Shown: positions 9,788 to 20,071, counted from the stretch's first letter. The stretch: 64,000 nucleotides of DNA from Tetramitus jugosus (GCA_937625935.1 OW569354.1:523988-587987); one strand, 5' to 3'. A program made the numbers and translations. Notes: generated from the sequence alone by a model not told the origin.

Positions 9788-10943
9788 TTACTCTAGTGAT
9801 TCCAAAAACTCGTCAGATTCAATTAGTTCCTTCACAACGTCTAATCCGCCAATGAGTTGACCCTTGCTGTACAGTTGAGGAAAGGTTGGCCAGTTGGAAT
9901 AAGTTTTCAATCCCTCTCGCACGTCATTATCACTCAAAATATCAAAATGTCCAAAAGCAACCTTTTGTTCGTTCAGCAATTGAACAATTTTGTTTGAGAA
10001 ACCACACTTTGGAGCAGATGGAGCACCCTTCATGAACAACATGACAGGGCTTTGGTTAATGAGATGCTTGAGCTTTTCTTCCAGTGGCAGTTGATTAATT
10101 GGATCAATGTCCAACTCCTCCAAGAAATCACCAGACTCAATAAGCTCTTTGACAACGTCCAACCCTCCAATAAGTTGACCCTTGCTATACAATTGAGGAT
10201 AAGTTGGCCAATTAGAATAAGTTTTCAATCCTTCTCTCACTTCGTGATCACTCAAAATGTCAAAGTGTCCAAAAGTCACCTTTTGTTCGTTCAACATTTG
10301 AACCATTTTGTTTGAGAAGCCACATTTTGGAGAAGATGGAGAACCCTTCATGAACAACATGACAGGACTCTGGTTCACTAGTGACTTGAAATCAATGGCT
10401 GATTTTTGTTGTTGAGCAACAGACACATTTTCCTTTGTTGCTTCCTTTGCCAAGGCAGCCAATCGATTCACATGTTGAGCCACCATTTGTGGACTTGCAC
10501 CTTCCACTTTGGCAATTTGAGTCTTTCCATGTTGACTCAGGAAGACAAATGCAGGAACAGATTCAATCGCATACTTTTCAGTCACTTCTGAAACATTCTC
10601 TGCTTCCACTCTTAAAAATTGTACCTTTTCTGTTTTGATGAAATCAGCAAATAAAACAAAAAATCAATTGTCGATAGTAGTAGTAATAGTAGAAAGGTGG
10701 TGATATGTTAGCTAAAAAACCATTGCAATCATCATCCAACTAGGGTCGAAAAAAAAAAAGTTTCATAAATGAAAAGAATTGGTACCACTAACCATTATTG
10801 ATTTGAGATTCCAATTCAAGCAAGAATTGATCCATCATTGTACATGGAGTGCACCAGTCGGCCCAAAAATGAATGACAGAGCATGGTTGTTGTGCAATCT
10901 TTTGATTAAAGTCTTGTTCGGATGCAATATCGAGTAGTGGCAT
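9788..10943 (-). CDS. GLRX3: glutaredoxin 3 (PICOT-type: Trx + two CGFS Grx domains), two exons, 330 aa
   Basis: A cytosolic/nuclear iron-sulfur cluster carrier that acts in iron trafficking with BolA partners. Exon 1 is 10943-10793 (50 codons plus one base) and exon 2 is 10629-9788; the intron begins GTTAGT and ends AACAG. The order is an N-terminal thioredoxin domain, then two monothiol glutaredoxin domains, each with PKCGFSNK (Cys at about residues 153 and 259). The two Grx domains are nearly identical at protein level, so a recent duplication or gene conversion is likely. The 330-aa length fits PICOT (335 in human). Unusually, the Trx site reads WCTPC, with two cysteines (31 and 34), where characterised PICOT proteins usually keep only one. 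Starting at the first frame of exon 2 would lose half of the Trx domain. Confidence 0.95.
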
Positions 10944-11124
10944 GATTGAGTTCTACAAATATAGTTGTTATTGTTGTTATTGTTGTTGATTTGTTTTTTG
11001 TTTTCTGAGAAGCTAAAGATTCTCCAACAGTGTTTTGCCGCTTTGTTTCTAAGGATAATTGTCCGCACTGCTGCTTGAGCTGAATTTATGAGATCAAACA
11101 ACAAATTAAAAAACTGTGCATCAC
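10944..11124. promoter_or_regulatory. bidirectional intergenic region between GLRX3 and the TANGO6-like gene
   Basis: The 181 bp between the two divergent start codons must hold both promoters. It contains an (AAC/GTT)n tract on the GLRX3 side around 10965-10990, probably in the 5' UTR. No TATA box or other named element can be assigned with confidence. Confidence 0.4.
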
Positions 11125-14100
11125 ATGATAGGAGGAGAAGAACAAGTGAATGGCAATACTAATTCGAGCAAAATTGCACCCAACCTCTTTGGTCCAGTTC
11201 TCACCACCATCAAACAACACATTCACACTCTTGAACAACAACAACAACAACAACAACACGACGTAAATGCAACCACATCAACACAACCAGCATCCACTCT
11301 ATCGGTAGAAACATGTTGGAACTTTGTTCAACAATTGATTGACATTATTGACCAAAATCATGCTGCTGCAAAAAACGCATCACACACAACAACAAGTGGA
11401 CAAGAAGAGGAAGAACTCATCTCAACACAGACACTATCCGATTACAAGACTGGACTGGAGTTGATTGTTGTGTGGGGTATCGTTCCTAGACTATGCAAGG
11501 GTATTGGAATTGATATGAAGAAGCGAATTGATATGGATACGAAAGCTTTTGTTCAACATTTGCAGTATCATGACACGAACATTGCAGAACATGAAAAGTT
11601 GTCGTTTGAAAATTGTAGCCGAGTATTGAGTTGTGTGCACGCTCTTCTCACAATTTCTCGAAATGATTTATTGTTGCAACAAATTGTTTATGACTATTAC
11701 TTTGCGGATGTGATTGCTTCGTATATTCAACTCATTTATATGAAGAAACCGAAAAATGTTGAACAAGCGGTGGTCGAGTGTGTCGATGTGACAAAATTGA
11801 ATGAATTTTCTTCGCCGGCTCATTTGTTTCAATTTTCATCATCGTCGTCGGCAGCTTCACACAAGACAATCATCAAGAGATATGGATTCAGCGAGAGAGA
11901 GACTGAGAGATGCGCCAATGAATTCAATCATTTGATGAAGAGTACTCCTGAAACAGTGATTGCCAATAGCTTATTGTTGTTGGTGTCTGAGAGTGGTTCG
12001 TCGAGTGCCAAATGGTTCACTCACATGTGCAGTTCCTTCCTATCCATATTATTAACAAGACCGAAAGGAGTGTTTGCTGTGACTCATTCGCTGTTAGAAG
12101 ACATTCCAGAGTCTCACTTGCAAAAGTATGAGCGTGTGGTGCAGTTGGTACTCAAGAAGCCTCAACAATGTGCAACGTTAGACATGTACTATGGTTATAT
12201 TTGTCCACAAATCTTGAGAATGCTGCGGTTGAGAGGTCAAAAATTTGCTCACATTAGTAGAGCAGCTCAGCTCTATGCTGGTACAATTGTGCAACAACAG
12301 CCTGATCTAGCTCAAAAATATATTTTAGGACCCATAATTAAGCCATTGAATGATTTCATCAAATTTGGATCCATTGTGCCCGAGAATCATGAGAAGAGCA
12401 ATGAATTACGTGATGATGAAAGCACAATTGATGAAGAAGAAGAAGAAAGAGATGTACTCATTAGTGAAACAGAGCTGGGTCAATGCATTGAGGATCTTCA
12501 TCACCTGTTACATGGAAACGCACCTACTCCTACTTTATTTGATTGCATTACAATGGTTGTTCCAGCGATATTTCAATTGTACTGTTTTGTGAGTCGTACA
12601 AAGCTCAATTTGAAGACTGCGTGCGAGGAAATCATATCTAGCTATTTTAAAATTAGTGACAGAGCTCTGGATGTCATCAAGTCTCTTTTGATCTTTGAAC
12701 GAAACAAGTTCGCCACTTATTGCATTTTTGCTGGTGGCAGTACAGGAGGCGTGTGTATCAAGCGAGTGAAACAAACGAGCAGAGATTACATGTGGGAAGC
12801 GCGGTGCATGATCCAACTATTGAAACTGATGAAAAACGACTCTGTTGCAGGTGATTTGTTTGTGCATTTAATGACACAATTCACATTGCTTGAGCAGAGA
12901 ACTGAAGAAGTCAATCATAATCTGACGCAGGCGCTCGGTCCTATGAATGAATCCTACATGCCGGAGGAGAATGTCATCATCTTACAAATGCTACAGCTCA
13001 TTATGGAAGAGCTAGGCCCATCCATTATGAAAAACACGCTGCAGACTATAGCGTTTATCAAATTTTTGCTGTTGAAACATGAGAGCAATCACTCGGAGAA
13101 CGATTTCGAAATGATCACGATGGGATTGGGAATATTATCAACAATCATCTGTGGGGCTATTCCTGTTCGAACTGCCGAAGAGGAGCATGCTCTCAACGAC
13201 GTTCAACCAATTCTGCGGAGGTTAGTAGATAGTCATCCAAACGAACAAGTCTCAGAGATGTCAGCAACGGCCAACTTGGGAATAGAGACAAAACAATATC
13301 GAGAACATTTTGATGGAGCAACGGCTGAAGTCTCCGAGGAAGAAAAAACTGAAATCCGGTTAAGAACGATACTTAATGACCTGAAGGATCCACTGCTACC
13401 AGTACGTGCGCACGGAGTCATGTCACTTCGGTCTCTCGTGCTTGAAAAGGGTAATCCTACAGTTAGAAAGCATATGAAGAATATATTGCGAATATTTCAA
13501 ACGCAGTTGAAGGATAGTGACTCGTACGTGTATATCGGAGCAATACGAGGTCTATCTGCCATGGCAGACATGTTTCCAGATGAGATTATACCTATAATCA
13601 CTGAATCGTTTGAAGACAAGAATATGCCATGCACTGAACGAGTGAAACTCGGAGAAGCCATGGTTGAGATCATTGAGCGTTGTGGAGAGCTGTTGCCTAA
13701 ATATGCACAGCAATTTATTTTCTCACTTTTAAAATGTTGCCGAGAAATGCCTTCACAGAAATCCAAGAGAAAGGTAGAAACTCTGAGCAAGAGTGATTCT
13801 GATGGAAGTGAAATTATTCCCTCCGTTAATGATGATAGTTCTATTATTCGAGCTAGTTCATTGTCCAATCTATCTGATGTAGTCGATGTCCTGAAGTATG
13901 GAATGCATCCCTATGTGAGTGACATTCTCACCAATGCGGCCACTTTACTCGAAACAGATACGAGCTATCATGTTCGCAGAGCTGCGGTTCACATATTCTC
14001 ACGATTGGTGAACTCTCTGGATGTTGGCTTGTTCAACCTCTTTTTTACTACCGAAGAGTTGAACAAGGTTCATTTTGGAATGTACGAGGGTACTAATCCT

Positions 14101-14268
14101 GTGACTGAAGTCATCCGTGTATTGAAATATGCTGAAACTTATGACACGGATAACCTGATTCGTGTGAATGCCAAGACGGTTCTTGTGGAAATAGAGGATA
14201 TTATTTATGAGATACTACGCCCAAAGGAAACCCTTGAGGGAGCTCACAACCTTGTTAAGTTTAGATAA
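11125..14268 (+). CDS. TANGO6/RTP1-like HEAT-repeat protein, 1047 aa
   Basis: A large alpha-solenoid related to metazoan TANGO6 (TMCO7) and yeast Rtp1, which is implicated in nuclear import of RNA polymerase II. The best evidence is the C-terminal half, about residues 745-830, with the RTP1_C1-like segment LNDLKDPLLPVRAHGVMSL and following HEAT repeats (LKDSDSYVYIGAIRGLSAMA, KYAQQFIFSLLKCC). A final domain around VRRAAVHIFSRLV matches the family C-terminus. The N-terminus has a Gln tract (~residues 40-50), and there is an acidic linker near residue 440. The first ATG is at 11125. It is intronless. Subcellular role is inferred from the family. Confidence 0.8.
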   Translation: MIGGEEQVNGNTNSSKIAPNLFGPVLTTIKQHIHTLEQQQQQQQHDVNATTSTQPASTLSVETCWNFVQQLIDIIDQNHAAAKNASHTTTSGQEEEELISTQTLSDYKTGLELIVVWGIVPRLCKGIGIDMKKRIDMDTKAFVQHLQYHDTNIAEHEKLSFENCSRVLSCVHALLTISRNDLLLQQIVYDYYFADVIASYIQLIYMKKPKNVEQAVVECVDVTKLNEFSSPAHLFQFSSSSSAASHKTIIKRYGFSERETERCANEFNHLMKSTPETVIANSLLLLVSESGSSSAKWFTHMCSSFLSILLTRPKGVFAVTHSLLEDIPESHLQKYERVVQLVLKKPQQCATLDMYYGYICPQILRMLRLRGQKFAHISRAAQLYAGTIVQQQPDLAQKYILGPIIKPLNDFIKFGSIVPENHEKSNELRDDESTIDEEEEERDVLISETELGQCIEDLHHLLHGNAPTPTLFDCITMVVPAIFQLYCFVSRTKLNLKTACEEIISSYFKISDRALDVIKSLLIFERNKFATYCIFAGGSTGGVCIKRVKQTSRDYMWEARCMIQLLKLMKNDSVAGDLFVHLMTQFTLLEQRTEEVNHNLTQALGPMNESYMPEENVIILQMLQLIMEELGPSIMKNTLQTIAFIKFLLLKHESNHSENDFEMITMGLGILSTIICGAIPVRTAEEEHALNDVQPILRRLVDSHPNEQVSEMSATANLGIETKQYREHFDGATAEVSEEEKTEIRLRTILNDLKDPLLPVRAHGVMSLRSLVLEKGNPTVRKHMKNILRIFQTQLKDSDSYVYIGAIRGLSAMADMFPDEIIPIITESFEDKNMPCTERVKLGEAMVEIIERCGELLPKYAQQFIFSLLKCCREMPSQKSKRKVETLSKSDSDGSEIIPSVNDDSSIIRASSLSNLSDVVDVLKYGMHPYVSDILTNAATLLETDTSYHVRRAAVHIFSRLVNSLDVGLFNLFFTTEELNKVHFGMYEGTNPVTEVIRVLKYAETYDTDNLIRVNAKTVLVEIEDIIYEILRPKETLEGAHNLVKFR

Positions 14269-14350
14269 AAATTCAGACCACACAAACTTACCAATACCTG
14301 ACCTATTTAATATCTAATACACAGCTGCAAAACCAACTGACAAAACATCG

Positions 14351-14423
14351 TGGAGGCGCCGGGAATCGAACCCAGGACCTCTTCCATGCTAAGGAAGCGC
14401 TCTACCAACTGAGCCACGCCCCC
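14351..14423 (-). tRNA. tRNA-Ala (AGC)
   Basis: This is a 73-nt cloverleaf. The acceptor GGGGGCG pairs with CGCCTCC, the D arm is GCTC/GAGC, the anticodon stem CTTCC/GGAAG encloses TTAGCAT (anticodon AGC), and the T arm is CTGGG-TTCGATT-CCCGG. The discriminator is A. No intron. A TTTT Pol III terminator follows a few bases downstream on the minus strand. It lies between the TANGO6-like gene and mitochondrial uL3. Confidence 0.97.
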
Positions 14424-14583
14424 TCCACACGTCTTGTTTGTCAGAAATATCAGTTTACTGTAATTCGGCCACCGGAGTAAATAAATTACAAAATCAATTT
14501 TCGCGACATTTTATTTTTCCACACAAACAACAAAAACGCAATTGCACTTTCTTCACGCGACAAGCTATCCACCAAATCAAAAA

Positions 14584-15994
14584 ATGATTGCCAACAAACT
14601 TGTCAAGAGCAGTGCACAATCGTCACTGCGCAGCATGATCATCAACAACAACACTTGTGTACATACGCTGAATCGCATGATATTACCCTCATCCAACACT
14701 CTCTCACAACAACAAACAAGAAATTATGCACCAAAACAACGAAGAATTAATTTGACAATGCAAAATCCGTTCGACATGTTGGAAGACTACAAGAAAAAGA
14801 TGGCTACTATTGAGAGATTGGATGAGAACACACCAATTGGCAAAGTGATATACACTGATGATGTCCTGTTGCAGCGTAACATTGAAATTTATGAAAAGTT
14901 GAAAGCGAGTGGTGAAATACCTGGTATGTCGTGTTTGGTCAGACAAGATGCATTTTTGCACAACAACAACAACAAAAAAAATTTTCATTTTTTTCACATG
15001 GGATAAAACTCACACAACATTTTTTTTTTGCGTTATAGAGGAGGAACTGTTGGCAGAGGAGCCTCAAGTCCAGGAATATGTCGATTTTTTGAAAAAGACT
15101 GAACCAGGCCCAGGTGAGTACACTCACAGTAGCAAGCGAAGTGGTGTCATTGCAGTCAAGTGTGGCATGATCCCATTCTGGGACAAGTACATGAACAGAG
15201 TGTCTCTTACTGCTCTATGGGTGCCTGACTGTCAAGTCGTTCAAGCAAAAACCAATGAAAAGGAAGGTTACACTGCATTGCAATTGGGCGCAGGAAGCAG
15301 ATCTGTCAAACAAATCACAAAACCAATGTATGGACACTTTCAAGGTGCAGGTGTCGAGCCAAAGCAAGTACTCACTGAAGTCAAGGTGACTACGGATGCC
15401 ATGTTGCCTGTTGGTTTCCGATTCGATGTCAGACATTTCCGCTTGGGTCAATTTGTGGATGTCACTGGTCGTACAAAAGGTAAGGGATTCCAGGGTCCAA
15501 TGAAGAGATGGGGCTTTGCTGGTCAACCTGCCACTCATGGTGTCTCTGTGGTCCACAGATCTCACGGTTCAACGGGTAACAAGATTGGTAAGGTGTTCCC
15601 TGGTAAGAAGATGGCTGGTCACATGGGTTGCCAACAAAAGACTGTGTTGAACCTCTATGTTCACATGATGGACATTAAGAGAAATTTGATTTATGTGAGT
15701 GGAGCTGTGCCTGGATCAGAGGGAAGCTACGTTCTCCTTCAAGATGCAAGAAGAAAGAAGCCAAGTCTCACTAATCCACCACCATTCCCAAGTTACACCC
15801 CTGTTGAGGGAGAAGATGTTGCTTCATTGAGCGATTCAGAGGCCATTTTGGTTGCTGACGGTCAGAAGCCATTCGATTGGTCCGATTCAACCATGTCCTA
15901 TGAACAAATCCAAGCCATGTTGGACGGTGAAGAAGTGAAGGTTGATAAGAAGCAAGACATCAAGACTTCCAACAAGGGTGGTGGTAGGAAGTAA
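14584..15994 (+). CDS. MRPL3: mitochondrial large-subunit ribosomal protein uL3m, two exons, 431 aa
   Basis: Bacterial-type uL3 of the mitochondrial ribosome, at the heart of the peptidyl-transferase region. Exon 1 is 14584-14923 and exon 2 is 15039-15994; the phase-1 intron starts GTATGT and ends TTATAG. Residues 1-45 are a basic, Ser/Asn-rich presequence ending near QTRNYAPKQRR. The uL3 core is clear: VIAVKCGMIPFWD, FRLGQFVDVTGRTKGKGFQG, MKRWGF, ATHGVSVVHRSHGS and GKKMAGHMG. It has an acidic/basic C-terminal extension beyond the bacterial length. The stop is 15 bp from the stop of the convergent gene on the other strand, so the two 3' UTRs must overlap. Confidence 0.95.
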
Positions 15995-16009
15995 TAAACA
16001 CCAAAGATT

Positions 16010-17572
16010 TTATGTTTGAATTTCCAGATTGACTGCACTATCGCTCGACAAGTTCAGTGATCCTTGTTGTGTCGTTGCTGTTCCATTGTAGAAACCTCGC
16101 ACAATTTTCGGTTCATCCACTGTCCGGACGACACGGTCTTGCAACGAAGAAGACACCACCAAGGTGGCAGATGATTTAGACTCTAGAGTGAATTGGCCAG
16201 ACCAATCGTCATCGTCCAACACCATGGAGATGGATCCGGAGCGAGAAGTCGATCGTATCGTTTGTGCGTTTCTGATCTGTTTATGCACCTGTTGTCCATA
16301 AACAGTCTCTGAAATCAATTCACCTGAGCGAATCAAATTGACATCCTTGCCCGATACACTTGCACTTGATGAAGCTCGAATGACTAACCGAGGAGTTGAT
16401 ACGTGCTGATACTCTATCAATCCACTACCACTCTTTTCTCCACTGGTCAGAATCATCTCCTTCTCGCTCATTGAATTCTTGACTTTGATGCCTCTAGACG
16501 ATGTCAAATAGGTACCGTGCACCGTTGTTACAGAATCAACATCAACCAATCGATCACCAATCGCATTCAACACATTGAACCTCATATTGCCATTCTTGCT
16601 GTTGAATTTGATGGATCCAGAGGTTGTTTCAACCGTAATCGACACATCATTTGGCACTGAAATCAACATGCGAGAAGAGTAGCAATCCTCCTTGTTTTTC
16701 TGATCAATGGTTGTTTCAATCGTGTAAACCATTGGTTCATGAGATTGCAGTGCAGCAGCAATTACATTATCGCTATTGGATGTCCATGCACTGCGAATGT
16801 TTTTGAATCCAGTTGTTGATTTTGATTTTCGCGTTTCAGTAATCAACACATGATCACTTTGCATATTATTTCTCACAAATTCATATTCACCAAATCCATG
16901 AAATTTCAATGTCACTGTATTCTGTTGTTGTTGCAGTTGTTGTTGCAATGGAATTTGCATGGATACAGTATCACCAAACTTGAAATCACTAGACTTTGTG
17001 CAGTGAGTCAATTTTTGATAACCACTCGCCACAATTTTAATGACCACAATCGGAACAACCAAACAACAACAACAGCACAATAGACACAACACGGTCAATA
17101 TGATACCCGTATTCAAAAAACATGCATTGTCACCTGATTTTTTCAATGGTGGTGCTGTCGATTGATTATATTGTTGTTGTTGTTGTTGTTGCAACACAAA
17201 TGGAGCTCTTCTATTCTCATGATTCATAGTGTGGTTGTGATCATCAATGAGTGAAACGACTTGTTCTGCATGATGACTATTGTAGTTGTGTGCAGCAGCA
17301 TCATCATCATCATCATCATCATCATTGTAATCGTATGTTTCCATCATGATTGGAGTGGAAGATGGATTGTATTGATGATGATGAACAGATGATGATAATG
17401 ATGATGGTAATGTTGTTGTTGTTGTTGTTATTGGATCATAGTGGTGAGAGTGAATGATGGGATAGGCTGTGTGACGGTTGATTGAGAGTACATTGGAACT
17501 AGTGGAGGGTGTGGGAGAAGAGGGAAAAGGACTTTCATACACGGGATCTTGTTCTTCTGCAATGTGATTCAT
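16010..17572 (-). CDS. single-pass membrane protein with beta-repeat ectodomain, 520 aa
   Basis: I cannot name this family. Residues 1-145 are low-complexity (poly-T, poly-D, His/Gln tracts). Residues ~152-180 form one strong membrane segment (TGIILTVLCLLCCCCCLVVP). The remaining ~330 residues form repeated short beta strands rich in Ser/Val/Thr (SGSIKFNSKNGNMRF, RSTSRSGSISMVLDD), similar in style to bacterial DUF4097-type beta-helix adhesins. The cysteine cluster inside the membrane segment could be palmitoylated. Topology is probably type II, with the beta domain outside or luminal. The start is ATG at 17572, and the trinucleotide tracts that encode poly-D and poly-T are likely length-variable. 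Confidence 0.65.
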   Translation of the reverse strand: MNHIAEEQDPVYESPFPSSPTPSTSSNVLSINRHTAYPIIHSHHYDPITTTTTTLPSSLSSSVHHHQYNPSSTPIMMETYDYNDDDDDDDDAAAHNYNSHHAEQVVSLIDDHNHTMNHENRRAPFVLQQQQQQQYNQSTAPPLKKSGDNACFLNTGIILTVLCLLCCCCCLVVPIVVIKIVASGYQKLTHCTKSSDFKFGDTVSMQIPLQQQLQQQQNTVTLKFHGFGEYEFVRNNMQSDHVLITETRKSKSTTGFKNIRSAWTSNSDNVIAAALQSHEPMVYTIETTIDQKNKEDCYSSRMLISVPNDVSITVETTSGSIKFNSKNGNMRFNVLNAIGDRLVDVDSVTTVHGTYLTSSRGIKVKNSMSEKEMILTSGEKSGSGLIEYQHVSTPRLVIRASSSASVSGKDVNLIRSGELISETVYGQQVHKQIRNAQTIRSTSRSGSISMVLDDDDWSGQFTLESKSSATLVVSSSLQDRVVRTVDEPKIVRGFYNGTATTQQGSLNLSSDSAVNLEIQT

Positions 17573-17986
17573 TGTAGTAGCTCAATGATGTTGTCTGGTC
17601 AGGTTTTTTTTGTGTTGAAAAGTTTGTCCTAGGAGTTTTTGATGATCGCTTCCAACACTGGATTTGAAGGCGGAATAATCGCGTTGTCTTAATCCAGAAA
17701 AAATCTAATCACAGCAGATGAGTGATTGAATTATATCTAGATTTCAAGACAATTTAAACCTTTTGAGTGATCAAAAGAAAAAACTGTTTCGGCAACAGAT
17801 TCACGATACTTCAGTTATCACAAGGTTTTGGATCTTTTTTTGCCACCACAACGTTGTGTTTGGGTTGAATTTTTTTTCAAAGAACATTCATCCAAGGATT
17901 ATTTGTGGCTCAGAGGAGAGCTTAGATATATTAAAAGTTATTTGGGTATGATACAACAATAAAACACATTGGACAACAAAATGAAG
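17573..17986. other. intergenic region, nothing assigned
   Basis: This stretch lies between the start of the membrane protein and the end of the nucleotidyltransferase-like gene. It is AT-rich with several T-runs. I found no RNA gene, repeat or coding frame that I would defend. Confidence 0.5.
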
Positions 17987-18337
17987 CTACTCAATTGAAG
18001 GGTGAATATTCTCCAATGCAATGGCATTTTGTTTCGCATCGTCAATGATTTTTGGATCAAATTCATACATCACACTCATTCTTTCCAATGCACCCACTGT
18101 GAAAAACCTCAAATTCTTCAATGGGAATAACTCTCTGATTTCATCTTGCATCTTGTCCCAACGTCTACTATTCATCCCTTTGCTCAATGTTATCAAGAAA
18201 TGACTATCTGCTGTTATGAAAAATTGGTGACCAACAATTGGCCCAAACAATTGGCACCCACATGGAGGAATATTGTATCGATTCATAATTTCAAGGATTT
18301 GATCTTTGTGTTTTATGAGCTCATCCAGCGTTAGCAT
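17987..18337 (-). CDS. degenerate MNT-type nucleotidyltransferase-like protein, 116 aa
   Basis: The order of elements follows minimal nucleotidyltransferases: an N-terminal helix (LIKHKDQILEIMNRYNI), a strand ending CQLFGPIVG where active enzymes have LFGSxARG, then ITADSHFLITL where they have SDIDLLV, a helix (RRWDKMQDEIRELFP), a strand (NLRFFTVGALE) and a C-terminal helix (DDAKQNAIALE). The Gly-Ser pair and the catalytic aspartates are replaced, so a catalytically dead fold is the reading. In bacteria this family includes antitoxin partners of HEPN proteins; that role is not claimed here. Met at 18337 is the first ATG. The family match is by eye and moderate. Confidence 0.4.
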   Translation of the reverse strand: MLTLDELIKHKDQILEIMNRYNIPPCGCQLFGPIVGHQFFITADSHFLITLSKGMNSRRWDKMQDEIRELFPLKNLRFFTVGALERMSVMYEFDPKIIDDAKQNAIALENIHPSIE

Positions 18338-18552
18338 TGTTTCACTGACCAATAAAATGGTGAATTGAAGTTATTTGTTCGTTGCGCTGTTGCCCAAAAA
18401 AATTGATTGTTGGAGAGCAAATGTGAAAACAATAAAACATGTCATTCGATTTGATCTCACAAAGTTTTGTTTGGCATGTATTCACCATGAAATCAACCAA
18501 CAAGTTGCTCAGATACTCGTTACATCCAACATGCTTGCAATTTTATTGGCTC

Positions 18553-18936
18553 TCAACAGGTCAACACACACAAACCTGGTTGCAAATGTTCATTCACATG
18601 AATTGATTGCTGATTGCATCTTTCCACTTGAATACAATCAATTAACAAAGATATTTGTTGAGGTGTTTGTTTGATCCTGTCCAGATGTTGGCCTCCTCTG
18701 CTCTTGATTGATTTTATGGATTGGAACCACACACTGAAATTTCTAAGTTGTTTAATGCAATCGTCTTTTCCTTCAACAATAAATACTGTATCATTCAAAA
18801 TTGCATGCAGCACCAGCATAATACTTTCAATCGAGCTCACGTCTGATGAGTATGCCTTCTTCACTTTTTCATACATTCTTGTTAGAATACCGAGCAATTT
18901 TTCTATTGTTATTGTAGTATTATTTCGAGTAGACAT
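18553..18936 (-). CDS. hypothetical helical protein, 127 aa
   Basis: I do not recognise this protein. It starts with ATG at 18936 and is predicted mostly helical for residues 1-90 (IEKLLGILTRMYEKVKKAY, SIESIMLVLHAIL). The final 35 residues have a different, less structured composition and may be read-through beyond the true exon end. It is upstream of and co-oriented with the nucleotidyltransferase-like gene, 200 bp apart. I looked for a HEPN RxxxxH motif and did not find one, so a toxin-antitoxin-like pair is not supported. Confidence 0.35.
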   Translation of the reverse strand: MSTRNNTTITIEKLLGILTRMYEKVKKAYSSDVSSIESIMLVLHAILNDTVFIVEGKDDCIKQLRNFSVWFQSIKSIKSRGGQHLDRIKQTPQQISLLIDCIQVERCNQQSIHVNEHLQPGLCVLTC

Positions 18937-20071
18937 AATAACTCTTTATCACATTCGAAGAATATGGGAATGAAGAAAAAGTGTAAGATGTTTAAGAATT
19001 GGAGCTCGATAGATTAGAATAACCTAAAATTTGAATGAATCCGAAGTTCATCAGACACTGGATCTTCAATACTTGCTGTCATTAGTGAGCAAACATGAGA
19101 AGAGTAACCTCAATGGGAGAAACTTCAATAATACTGAGGGAGCGTCCAGATATTATTTCTTACGCCCCCCTAGGGAGGGGGTATGAGAAATTTATTCAAA
19201 TAGTTATTCATATCCCAATCCTAGTAGGAGAATTAATGTAACGTTCGAATTTACAGGAAAATGTGTTATTCAAATTTATTCAAAACAGGCAGGGAGGGGT
19301 CAGATGTGAACATAATATCTGGACGCTCCCTGAGAAAGAGTGTTTAACATACAAAGTCATATATCAAAGTGGTCACCTTTTTCATCAACAATAAATAGTT
19401 TCATAGAATGCGATTGTAAATTTGAATATTATCGATTGACCAATGAAAAATGGATACAAACACTTTAATCCATATAACATTAACAAAATAATCTAATAAA
19501 ATATCACCAAAACCCCTGGACAAACAAGATGAATTGCCAGGAAAGGGATGTAGACCATTATCTTCATCATCACCTATAGATATATAATTGGACCCAATTG
19601 CGAAGTCAGTAGTTTAATTTACGAATTAAAAAAGGAAATGTTAAGAAATGTTTCGTTGTTGTGGAAGCAGTTCGGAGGGGAAGCGTTTCATTGCTTGACC
19701 AGCATCCTTCCCAATCTGTTCACCTTGAGTATCCATCCATCAGTCCAATCAGTGAACTCAGAGGAATATTTGAAATAGGGTGAATACATGTGTTCACTAC
19801 TCATGCCACTTGGAAGATTGAACATCGATCAATGGATTACTGTCTTCAACCAACAATTTTAAAGTTGTAAGGATGAAAGAATAGCACATATCGAGGCAGA
19901 TTCAACCCTCACTTCATGTTCATTCCCAGGAAGCCTCATCACTTTTTTAAAGGAATTAGGAGTGAAAACTGAGTTGACAAATTTTTTCACTCCAAATCCG
20001 GTGATGGCAAAAATGATTTAATCTTTCCTCATCTCGTGTCTTTCGTACTGCAACAAACAACAATAATAATA
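18937..20071. other. AT-rich intergenic region containing one MITE copy
   Basis: Apart from the inverted-repeat element at 19138-19330, this 1.1-kb region shows no coding frame of weight, tRNA or simple repeat. It begins the accessory island that ends near 26 kb. Confidence 0.55.
19138..19330. mobile_element. MITE-like inverted-repeat element, copy 1 (193 bp)
   Basis: The ends are a perfect 19-bp terminal inverted repeat: GGGAGCGTCCAGATATTAT on the left and its reverse complement on the right. The trinucleotide TGA directly flanks both ends and is the likely target-site duplication. The interior is AT-rich and non-coding, with a subterminal CCCTAGGG-containing block and a repeated TTATTCAAAT motif. 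A second, diverged copy lies about 6.6 kb away (25740-25944). No transposase is present, so this is a non-autonomous DNA element. A 3-bp duplication suggests the Harbinger or CMC group, but the superfamily is not proven. Confidence 0.85.

Noticed and set aside
14909-15038. N-terminal extension of uL3m read through the intron
   Set aside because: The region is a T-rich intron with GTATGT and TTATAG ends; the coding frame upstream joins exon 2 in phase only after splicing.
18553-18936. HEPN toxin partner of the nucleotidyltransferase-like gene
   Set aside because: No RxxxxH motif and no convincing helical match; the two genes are 200 bp apart with no shared transcript evidence.
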